From: Plasmodium brasilianum
Lineage: Eukaryota > Apicomplexa > Aconoidasida > Haemosporida > Plasmodiidae
Assembly (NCBI RefSeq): GCF_023973825.1
Contig: NC_090118.1
Coordinates: 1,099,001-1,163,000 of the forward strand
Length of the DNA: 64,000 bases
Direction of reading: 5' to 3'
The notes under the pieces are model-generated. The model was given only the letters and a program-made list of their open reading frames with translations. It did no database searches and was not told where the DNA came from. This document shows positions 24,897-35,300 of the stretch, in pieces (position 1 is the stretch's first letter; the number at the start of each line of letters is the position of its first letter). Both the position numbers and the translations under genes were made by a program.

Positions 24897-25307
24897 ATGT
24901 TAGATGAAAATAAAACCATAGGATTACTACTATTTTTTTTAGGAATAGTATCGGGGTTTATTGGAGTATTTCTATTTTTTGATAAATTTTTTTTATGTGT
25001 ATCAAATTTGTTTTTTTTATTAGGCTTATATTATTTAGTAGGAACAACAAAAATTGTAAGATTTTTAATGAACAAAAAAAAAATTGTAGGTAGTGCAAGT
25101 TTTTTATTTGGTTTCTTCTTAATAATTTTAAACAGAACATTAATTGGCTTTGTATTTCAGACATTTGGAATATATAAATTATTCTTTTCCTTTTTGCCAA
25201 ATATTGTGCATTTTGTAAAATATTCACCTATTGGTTTCATATTAAATTTACCTGGAATAAAGCAACTGGCGGATTACCTTGTAAATAGCGATCGATTGCC
25301 CATTTAA
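24897..25307 (+). CDS. GOT1: GOT1-family vesicle transport protein
   Basis: Single exon of 136 residues, the usual family length. It has four hydrophobic spans: about 8-25 (IGLLLFFLGIVSGFIGVF), 33-50 (the CVSNLFFLLGLYYLVG region), 64-84 (VGSASFLFGFFLIIL) and 88-105 (IGFVFQTFGIYKLFFSF). The family signatures are the early LLLFFLGIVSG, the middle LGLYYLVGTTKIVRFLMNKKKIVGSASFL in two parts, and the late GFILNLPGIKQLAD. Got1/GOLT1 proteins are Golgi tetraspan membrane proteins involved in ER-Golgi transport and fusion of vesicles at the Golgi. Short cytosolic ends fit the known topology. Confidence 0.9.
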   Translation: MLDENKTIGLLLFFLGIVSGFIGVFLFFDKFFLCVSNLFFLLGLYYLVGTTKIVRFLMNKKKIVGSASFLFGFFLIILNRTLIGFVFQTFGIYKLFFSFLPNIVHFVKYSPIGFILNLPGIKQLADYLVNSDRLPI

Positions 25308-25754
25308 AAAAAGCGCCCTTAGCATTAATACATGTACATATATGTATGTGTGTTTTTGTGCATGCATGCATATATACATATATGTGTACAATATATGTAT
25401 AATATATATGTTTATATTAAACTTCCTTCCACTGCCATGCAATACAGCTACATTGCTTATAAGTATATACATGTACGAAGTATGTAGGCGTGTATAAAGT
25501 ATATATATACATGTATAATAATATGTTGTTCTGTTACTTTCCAATATTTTCTATTTTTTTCCTTTTTTTCCCTTTTATTTGCCTGTTTTTACCTTTTCTT
25601 TGCCTTTTTTTTTTTACGTATGATAATTTTTCTCGTGTTTGCCTTTTTTCACTTTTTTATGCTTCTCTCGATTTTTTCGATTATTACACAGTTGTTTTGT
25701 ACCTTTTGATAATAACACAATTGTTTTGTATTCTTCTTTTTTTTTAAACCTCAT
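25308..25754. other. GOT1 3' flank
   Basis: Contains TA/TG-rich microsatellite sequence (25330-25410) and a strongly T-rich stretch (25545-25620). No convincing exon. Confidence 0.5.
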
Positions 25755-25810
25755 ATGATAAAAGCCTCTAAATTTAAAAAATATTGTTGCCGTTGCAGAT
25801 GCACTACACG

Positions 25811-25846
<36 letters not shown>

Positions 25847-26090
25847 TATACGTATATGTATACATACGTACTTATATAGGTACGTATGTGTATACCGCGT
25901 GAAGCGCATTTACACAAACAAACACACTTGCTCATATGTGCGTTCATGTATATGTGTTGTGCACGTGTATGCGTGTTTATCCCTTCATTCACTTCAAGGG
26001 GGAGGACATAAAATCGTAAGGCAGTTGTTTGACGGGAGTGCGGAAGAAAGAAGTTCTAATTTCTACGCAAAAATAATGTTAAATTGCTAA
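25755..26090 (+). CDS. Possible small two-exon gene (48 residues)
   Basis: An exon from ATG 25755 to a strong GTATGT donor (exon end 25809) joins in phase to an exon 25999-26090 that follows a TTCAAG acceptor. The product would be Cys-rich at the start (KKYCCRCRCTTR) followed by GGHKIVRQLFDGSAEERSSN and a short end. The second exon has mixed codon use and is more GC-rich than its surroundings. No family is recognised and the gene could be larger or spurious. Confidence 0.28.
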
Positions 26091-26338
26091 GAGTAAAGAA
26101 ATAAAACTAATGGGATATGATGCAGGTGTGCGTACACATATATACACATACACATATACACATATACACATATATACATATGTACATCCATATGTATATA
26201 TATATATATATATATATATGAACTTATGCGGTGTTCCATATCATCGCGTGAACGGTTGGTTCCACGTGGTGAAGGTAAAATACACGAAAAGGTTAAGAAA
26301 CATTATGAGGAATACATGTTAACAACAAAAGATGCGGG

Positions 26339-27605
26339 TCAGACAACCGTAAATCCAGAATCTGTAATTTCAAAGTTTAGGGATTTATACTTGCTTAAGA
26401 ACTCAGAGCACTTAACTGTCATTTTTCGTACTGTTTGATTCTTTTTCTTCGTTCTTTTTAGAATTATAATTGTGTTGGAGCAAGATAAACTAACAATGTA
26501 ATCAGAAAAGTCGAATGCAAAATCAGAGTTGTATGCTTTTTTTATTTGCGAACTATTAATTAGTAGTACAAAAAAATCATTCTCATATGAAATTTTTTTT
26601 AAAATTAAAGAAAATTTAATAAAAAGCTGATGTTTTTTATAGCTATCAATTTTTTCATTTCCATTGAATATAGAATTAAATGAATCAATTACAAGTAAAG
26701 ATATTTTATAATATTTTAAAATGTAATATATTTCTTTCTCAAATAAAATAAAGAAATCTGTTTCGTCGTTAATTTTTTGAATATATAAATTTTGCAGTAC
26801 ATTTCGAGCCATGTTCTTTCTTTTTTCATCAAAAGATGATGAGCGGCCGTAACTCTGCGGTTTTTTTGACGCTTCTACTCCCTTTTGATTAAGCATCTCT
26901 TCATCAAACAAATGATTTTTTTCAGAGTCTATAAAATTGTCGCCACTTAGTTTACTAACATTGGGTGCATTTAAATAATCTTCATTACTATCAACAAAGT
27001 TTTCTACACATGCAACACCGTAGCTGTTACTATTATACACAATATTACTAACCTGCTTCTTCTGCTCTAACTTCTTTTCCACTATTTCTGTAAGTCTGTG
27101 CATTGGAAATATTCTATTAATATAAATATAAAAAACGATATTTTCTTTCTTCTCTTCAAATGTTTTTAAAAGTTGTTCTGCACATAATGTTAAGGCGAAT
27201 TGTGTTTTCCCACTTCCTGAACCTCCTATTATTTCGACCAAGCTATAATTTAATATGCCATTCTCGAAAAAAAAATTTAGCTTCTTGTTGTCAAATCTTA
27301 GTTTTTTTCTGAAAAAGAAGAAAGAAGCAATTAAAATTTTAATACGTGATGAAAAGGCGTCATTATGCTTGAGGCAAAATAGTACAAATGTAATCCTCTA
27401 GCCTGCTATACATTCTTATCAATATGTGTACATAAGTATATGTATGTATAATATTTATACACACATATATTTATATGTGCATATACATATAATTATGCTC
27501 ATTTGGGATTTTTTTTTCTCTTTAAAAAAAAAAAAACCTGTCTACTTTGTTGAAAGTGACGTCGTCAAATATTTTTTGAACAGATCTGCACGTACGATGA
27601 TTCAT
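26339..27605 (-). CDS. RAD51-like RecA-fold ATPase (RAD51 paralogue type), 2 exons
   Basis: On the minus strand, exon 1 is 27605-27538 (ATG at 27603-27605, ends in phase 2) and exon 2 is 27308-26339; 345 residues. Just after the join, GILNYSLVEIIGGSGSGKTQ gives a perfect Walker A (GGSGSGKT) in the context of RAD51/XRCC3 proteins. It is followed by FALTLCAEQLL and YIYINRIFPMHRLTEI, which matches the FP.xRL motif after beta-strand 2 in that family. Walker B is LLVIDSFNSIF. A charged insert of about 90 residues separates these parts. Full RAD51 has an N-terminal helix-hairpin-helix domain, absent here, so this is a paralogue (XRCC3-, RAD51D- or XRCC2-like) rather than RAD51 or DMC1. The expected role is homologous recombination repair; the exact subtype is unresolved. 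Confidence 0.8.
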
Positions 27606-27932
27606 CAGCGAAGAATGGACCTAACAAATTGTTTTACAATTGGACTCATTCGATTGCGATAACTGAGAACTGCTTATCCGTTCCGAAGGTTATGTGCCCA
27701 TTCGTTGAAAAATTTATTCGCTTATTTGTTCAGAGAATTATTTGAATATTAGATCATTTGATCATTTATTTGTTCAATTATGCGCTTGCGTATTTGTTAA
27801 TTAATCTTTTTTTTTTTTTTTTTACCTCATATTACTTTATTTTTATTCTATTTTTACTCTATTTCTGCTTTATTTTTGCCAAATTTTTATTTTTTTTTTT
27901 TTATTTTCTCTTAAATTTGTATGAACACAGCC
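27606..27932. other. Divergent promoter region
   Basis: Lies between the minus-strand RAD51-like gene and a possible plus-strand small gene. It is T-rich with a (T)16 run near 27809-27824. No exon was recognised on either strand. Confidence 0.45.
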
Positions 27933-28898
27933 ATGTCCGCTTGGGCTCCTCGTCAAGTGTATTTAAAAAAAAAAAAAAATAAAATAAAATAAAATAAGGC
28001 AAGTTTGAATATGTGCATTGGTGCGCTATCTTGTTATTCCTTCAAGAATATATATTTTACCCTTATCATTGCACTACCATATATATACATTAAAACGTGC
28101 ATACATGCGTAAGTACATACATCGTATAAGTACATACATCGTATAAGTACATACATCGCATAAGTACATACATCGCATAAGTACATACATCGTATAAGCA
28201 CATACATCGTATAAGTACATACATCGCATAAGTACATACATCGCATAAGTACATACATCGCATAAGTACATACATCGCATAAGTACATACATGAATGCTT
28301 AAATACGTACGTACGTAGGGGAGTTGCCACTTGACATGGCACTAGCAAAAAGCTGTAACAGATGAAGAAGCAGTAATTATACAGTTATACAGTTTTACAG
28401 CCATACAGTTTTACAGCCATACAGTTATACAGCCATACAGTTATACAGCCATATAATTATACAGCCATACAGTCATACAGCCATACAGTCATACAGCCAT
28501 ACAGTTATACAGTCATACAGTTATATAATTACACAATTATAATATTTCGGAAAAGAGAAAAAATTGAAAAGGCCAAGAAATACATTTCTTTACTAACAGT
28601 TGGTAGGTTACATCACTTCGTGCTTCTCTGGGGTTTACAAGAAAAAAAGGGAAAAATATATCATTCGGGAATTCCCACATATATATGTATATATACATAT
28701 GTATGTAAGTGTGAATATATGTATACAGGAATAGTGCGTTCTTATTTGCACAACTTTGGTACATCCATTTTACTTTAGTTTTTTTTTTTTTTTTTTTGTT
28801 CAAACAACGACCTTTGCGCTATGCGAGGGGAAGGTATCAAGATATTAGCGGCTTAGCATGGGCGAACGTAAGATAAGCAAACAAATACGGAAAAAATG

Positions 28899-28967
<69 letters not shown>

Positions 28968-29121
28968 ACAAAAGAGAGGGTAAAAAGAAGGAAAAAAACA
29001 AAAGAAAAAACGAAGGAAAAGAGAAGGAAAAAAGAAGGAAAAAAGAAGGAAAAAAAAAACTTTAACCTATATAATCGCTCCACTATTTTTATAGGAAGTT
29101 CGTAAGGGGTGGAGAAAATAA
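27933..29121 (+). CDS. Cryptic small multi-exon gene (unknown), partly resolved
   Basis: Four pieces look real. A start exon 27933-27956 (MSAWAPRQ) has a following GT donor. A possible middle exon ends at 28600 before GTAGGT and contains REKIEKAKKYISLLTV. A coding segment 28799-28867 (FKQRPLRYARGRYQDISG then LAWAN) ends at a strong GTAAGA donor. A final exon 29095-29121 (EVRKGWRK and stop) follows a clean pyrimidine tract and acceptor. The last two join in phase 0. The acceptor for the 28799 segment is unclear: the only upstream AG is at 28777-28778, before a 19-T run, which would encode a poly-Phe helix. If so, the product is a small membrane protein of roughly 80-100 residues with a basic tail. 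No family is recognised. The inner exon boundaries overlap tandem repeats and are not settled. Confidence 0.42.
28113..28291 (+). repeat. 17-base tandem repeat (about 10.5 copies)
   Basis: Unit GTACATACATCGCATAA, with C/T variation giving CGTATAA in some copies. Since 17 is not a multiple of three, all three minus-strand frames read the same 17-residue cycle (containing MYVLMRCMYLCDVCTYA), which explains several overlapping antisense open frames. These are not genes. Confidence 0.95.
28379..28530 (+). repeat. 16-base ACAGTTATACAGCCAT repeat
   Basis: About nine copies of a 16-base unit with T/C variation (ACAGTTAT, ACAGTCAT, ACAGCCAT, ACAGTTTT half-units), separated by about 90 bases from the 17-base array. 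It lies in or next to the presumed intron of the cryptic small gene. Confidence 0.9.
28899..28956 (+). repeat. A58 homopolymer
   Basis: An uninterrupted run of 58 A, followed by a purine-only A/G stretch to about 29060. It sits inside the last presumed intron of the cryptic gene. Exact length is likely to be unreliable. Confidence 0.95.
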
Positions 29122-29350
29122 AAAAGTAGAGTATACAAATGTGTTGCATACGAGTGAATAGAACAAAGGCATGAACAACATGAAGCTCAAAGAGAGCTCT
29201 CTAAGTATAAACATGTGATATATCTGCTTAGTTGCTAACATATTTAGCTTCCATATCCCCTTACATATGGTAGTTTGAATTAACCCCGAAAGAGGCTATT
29301 AAAAAGAGGTTATTAAAAAAACGAAAACATTAAAGAATAAGGTAATAATA

Positions 29351-32300
29351 ATGGAAAGACGAAAGAAAAGGAAAAAAATTTCTCTCCTCATTGATGTATT
29401 ACTTTACTTTATTTTGTTCTATTCCATGTTTCCTATTGAAAAAAAAAATGAAAGAAAACTTAGTGAAAATTACAGTGAAGCAGGAAAAGCTTTTAAGAAT
29501 ATTCTCCCCTTTTATTTGAATACTCCTCAGTACTGTAATCTATTATTTGACATGAACGTATCAGGTACTTATTCAATAAGGTGGGGTGTTAATTATATAT
29601 ACTTCGAACACTTGAATGATAGTTTTTTTGTAAATTTTAACTTGTATAGTATATATGTAAAAGAGGTAGAATTGTACGAGTACAGACATAGGAGTTTTCT
29701 ATTATTAAAGAAAGAATCAGTAGAAAATGAAATAAAATTTGTAACGTCCATTGAGTATGATAAGTGTATAGATGCAAAGGAACAGAGGACTTTTTATTTT
29801 ACTGTGCATTCAAATTATGTGCAGAGCTTTGACACGTACATAAATGTAACAATTGATGTAAACATAGTTGGACATGTTGGTAGGGGAGGAGAAAGAGGTA
29901 GTGGTCAGGTGCCATCTGTTGATGAAAAGAAAAATGACGATATAACAATGGTTGATGAATCAAAAAATGGGATAAAACAAAATAGACTTCCTCTAAATAA
30001 CAATAGTTACATTATAATAAAGGAAAATTATTATTACGCATCTAATGAAGACTATAAGTTCAACGTAAGAGAAGCTGACAATTTTTATGTGGACTCGAAG
30101 GGGAACAAAATAATTGTAATATATAGTGTTTTATTTTTTGTCGATTTTAACAAACATTGTAATATAAGTTTCTTCTCTCTTCTAACACAAGGGATAGAAC
30201 AGGGAAAAAACTTTTCTATGGACTTAAAAAAAATAAAATTAGGTAAAAATTATATGCACAATATGACAACAGAGAGTATATTAAAATATTCATTTTCCCA
30301 TAAAGAGTGCAAAGAAGGTTGCATTAAGAGTAGCAAAACAAAAAATGGCGTGTTTTTACACACATTAATGGAGAATAATAACATATATAAGTTCGACATC
30401 GTGTACACCATATACAGCAGTCACAGCACCTACGGCAATGACAGCATTTACGGAAGTTACAGCAATTATGACATTTCGAATTCTGATCGAGGAAGTGGCC
30501 ATACGAGCACCTCTAGCGATACGATACGCCCTAACGAGGTTGTCCATTTTAACCTTGAATACTCTATTGTGAACAACTCAAAAAATTACACAATTAATGA
30601 CTACATGAAAGAACAATTTTATAAAGAATGCGTTCATAATACTTTTTTCCCCCATCAGATTATTCAAGTAGGGGAGAATGACGAACATTTTACCGGTTTA
30701 GTGGTTACTCCGTCGGGTAAAAATAAGTGCTCACAGAATGGCGGAAAGTGCATCGACGATGATAAAAAGAAAGCAGATAATAGTAACCACGTAGCAGAGA
30801 ATGTTGATTTCATAATTTACGGAAGAGTGATAGAAATAAACGATACATTCATTTTAAATTTTGATCCAATTAATTTATTCGAAGAAGAACATAAGGTTGG
30901 TTTACATGTGAGTGAGGAGTCTTTGTTTAATTTCAGCCTTATTTCTAAGTCGGAAAGTATATATGTAAATTTGCTAAAAAAAGGGTCATCTCAAACTGTT
31001 TGTAATACTTATTATTTGAACAATATAAATGATTACAGTCTGTTTAGTTATATAACAAGAGACAGTGCTACTTTTTTACATAAACATTTCAATGATACAT
31101 TTGAGGTGAACAAGAAGGATGCGAATCATAAGTTTAAAAATTTTTCTTTACAAAATATTTTATACATCAACTGTGTCGTACCAAAAGGGGAATACGAATT
31201 GAAGATTATTGTTAATGGTTATAATGTAATTTGTGATCCAAACGAAATTAATTTAGTCCTTTATCCCTTGCTCATGTATGAGGAAAAACATACGTGTGAC
31301 AGTAGCATGAATGCACTTACCGATTTGTTTTACTACCACTTGAGAGCGGAAAATAGGAGCCAAAGTGGAAGAGGAAGCGTAGTTGGCGGTTTAGGAGGCA
31401 CTACTGCATCGAGAGTCGACGTGTCTGGTGAAGCCACCCCCGAGAGAACCTCAAACAGTGCATCCAGCTACGCAAGGCAGAATGACGATCTGACGTCAGA
31501 AGTGCAAAAAACGTATAGTAATATTTACGAGAAAAAGTGGATGATGAACAATCCCCTCTTTGAGCAAGACGATTTTGTAATATTATACGAAAAGAGCATT
31601 GAAGAACAAGTAGACGAGTTGGTTGTTATTGTAAACAACTCATTGTTTGTTGATATTTTTTTAGTAATAGTAGAATTTATAGGGGAGGACAGTTATTATT
31701 ATATATATCGAAACTCAAGAAGCATAGTGAAATATATGCTTAAGTATAAAAACCCTTTTACTATATATTTGTTGGCATCAAATTTACATTACGAGAATAG
31801 AAAATTATGTGGTTATTTTTTTGTAGATATTGATTTTTTAAAAGGGTCTATAACAGTATCATTGGATGGTACAGAGGATTATAAAAAGATGATTCAAAAA
31901 ATTAATTATATACCAAGTCTTATAATAGGATATGACTCCTACGCCTTTAGTAACTTTTGCTACGTTCCAGATTACAAAAAACATATTCTTACGATATGTG
32001 TTCAAGAAAATTCAATCATAAAAATAAATTGCTTTACACAAAATTATATTTATATTTATTTATTAGATCAAAATAAAAATAAAATATATGAAGGGTATAA
32101 CCATTTATATATTGAATCATTTACTAGGGGAGAATATGAAATCATTTTCGAGTTTAACGTGCCAAATGATAAAGAAACAGATGCTTCTTTTTTTTATTTA
32201 CAAATATATATCTACCAACTGAGTGCTTTAGAAAAATGTGTATTTGATGGCCAAACTGATAGTAGTAGTGGCAGCAGTAGCGATGGAAATGGTAAAGATG

Positions 32301-35300
32301 CCCAATTCAAGAACTACTTATCATCGAACGAAAATGGAGACAATTCTGAATATGACCTTAGCTCCTTTAGTGCAACTAATAACAGCAAAATAGAATTAAA
32401 GCAAAAGGGGAAAAACTTTTTTTTTTTTCAAAATGAATACGCATATCATCTTTTTAAAAGAAATTTTCTTTTTCTTTTTCCAAGTAAAAGAACGACAAAA
32501 AATTTAATTTTACCTCAAGTGTCACATTTAAATAATATTGCTTTTTTGCTAAAACTGGAACTTGTTTTTCATAAAAATTTCTTACCTTATAAAATGACCA
32601 TTCAAGAAGGCACAGATGATTTGTTAATGCATCATAGTTATACGTATAAAAATAAAATTTTGCTAACTATGACAATTTTGAATAATAGTGTAAAAGTTTT
32701 TAAGTTGTATATAGACCTATATGAAGATATAAATGAAAAATTAAAAAATGATTATTGCCCCTATGCCTATTTGAATATTATCTATACCAATGAGGGAGGA
32801 ACATACAAGCAAGCTGCTTTTTCAGGTTTAAACTTTGGTGAAATCAGTATGCCCTTACTTCTAAATAGCATATTGCTAAAAAGCTTCGCGTATGCTAGGG
32901 GCATGGGCAATAGCGAACGTAACAAAGACGAAGATATGGGGGTGGTCAGACGCAACGATAGCGGTGTCAGAAATGATGACTGGAGCAACAAACACACTTC
33001 GACAATATCATTTAGAAACTCAAACACAGTTACTATTGGTAGCCAAAGCGTGGATTATAATCTAAAAATTATTAATAATAGTACAACGCTTTTCTTGGCT
33101 GAACATAGTGTTTTTTTTAATATGTACATGTACAGGGAAAATAACGATATATCATTGAAAATTTATAAATATTTAAATAGTGATAACAAATTAGAGGAAG
33201 GATACGGAGTAACATTTGATGAAATGAATAAGGAGCATGTTTTATCCCATTCGGAGGAAATTATGTCTTTCTCAAATAAACACATATATATATCAACCTG
33301 GTTAAAAAAAGGCTTGTATATATTTAAATATGAACAAAGTACATCTCCCTTTTTCATTAATTTGAGTGTAATATGGAATTATCAAGATGATGATAAAAAC
33401 ATGGGGAAGAATTATCTTAAAAGATATAAATATGGAGGACAGTCATTAACACATTATAATAATGGGAAGACTGAAGAACCCCCTGCCGATGATGCTATTA
33501 GTGATACTATTTTGAAAAATGAAATTTATTTTTATTTTGATAAAGAACTAAAATGTGATGGAAGAAAAGATATATTTTATGAAAGCAAAAAAAAACTACA
33601 TCGGTTAACTTTTTTTTTAAAAGAGGTCATAAATAACAATATTTTTGAAACTCATTCTGATGATAGTATGCAGATAACTGTAAAGAGGGACTCAAGGAAT
33701 ACGTTAATTTATGAGAGATATTGTATATGCATAGGGGGTGGTCCGAAAGTGAATGACATGCATTCCGATGGTTCAACCAGTGCGGTAAGTGCTAATGAAG
33801 TCGCCCAGGGTGTAGTAACGCAACCGTGGACCGGTAGTGGTAGTAGAAGCAGCAGTAGTAGCAGTAGCAGTAACGGCAGCAGTAGCAGCAGCAGTAATAG
33901 GTACAAAATTTATCACATTAGTGTAGAGGAGAGTACCAAGGTGTACATCGAAATAAAGCCGCATTTTCATTTTTTTATTTATCCATTCCGCGTAAGTGTA
34001 ACATCAGAGGATTTTTATTTTAACATTTTTAGTGAAAATAGGAATGTTATTAATACCAATTTGGGAAAAGGAGAGTACGAAGTAATTCTGTCTTTTCCAC
34101 AATTAAAAGAAAATAAAAATACATTACAAAATGCTATATTTGATCTTATTATATTAGTAATTTTGCCTGAGAAGGGTGCAATAATAGGGGATAAAATTTT
34201 AGCTAGTTCATATATGAGTAATAGGTTAAGTGGGAAATTGTTAGAAAAGGAGTTGTGTAATATAAGCACATATAAAACTTTATTTAATAAAGTAGATTTA
34301 GTAAATATAAATGAAAATGATTCATATGTAAGTAAATATATTATTTCATCAAAATTTAAAAATAACTATTTCCAAATTTTTGACAAGTATTATGTTAATA
34401 ATTTTCAACAAGAAATATTTTTTACAATTCCAGGTGAGAGTTACATTTTGAAAATTTTCTGCATGCCTATAGATGAGCTGGGAGGTGAAAATATGTACAA
34501 AGAGGGTACTTACAATAATACATATAATGGTAATAGTAATAGTACGTATAACAATAATGCATATAATAATAACATAACTTACGATAGTAGTGTCCACAAT
34601 AATAGCAGTAGTGAAACGATGAGCAACATTTACAATGTGGCTTCTAACTACGTAAATGCTATTTTGAATGTACGTAACAATTTTAGCGTTCAAGTTGTAC
34701 TGGCTGATATGGATAATAAGTCTAATGTTAAGAATAACACCTCGAATGATAATGAGAAGGATAAATATGATGATAATAACAGTAGTAATCGTAATAACAG
34801 TAGTAATAGTAATGCCTTCGTTTCACCGCTACATTCAAATGAGAATGAAGAGTATATGCTAATTTTATACAAAGTGGACAACAATTTTAAACTGGTAATA
34901 AAAACAAATAATCATGAATGTAATTACTTCAAGATAATTTTAAGTCTTCATCCCCTCAGTTTTTATAACAGTGAACATTATTTCTCATATGCTAATTACC
35001 TAGATAAATATTTGAAAAATTTATTCAATACCTTGTCTGTTAAGACCAAGTTGTATGAAGGTATAAACTATACACATGAAAAGTCGTCCATGTACAGCCT
35101 CACACGTTTAACTTCACCTATTGTTAATTTGAAAAGTGTCAATATGAAGGACCTTTTTTCCTTTCCCTTGTCCATTAATAAGGTTAGAAGTGTAACCAGA
35201 GGGGAACTTTGCCGTGCAGATTTGTTCAGTGGATTTGCTAATAGGATTTTTTAAGCGGATATATTGAACGAATTTACTGAGCGGTTTTGCCTTTTACATA

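Noticed and set aside
28034..28348. Minus-strand Cys/Tyr/Met-rich frames resembling a cysteine-repeat protein
   Set aside because: A 17-base repeat cycles through all three frames, so every frame encodes the same pseudo-repeat. There is no unique sequence around it.
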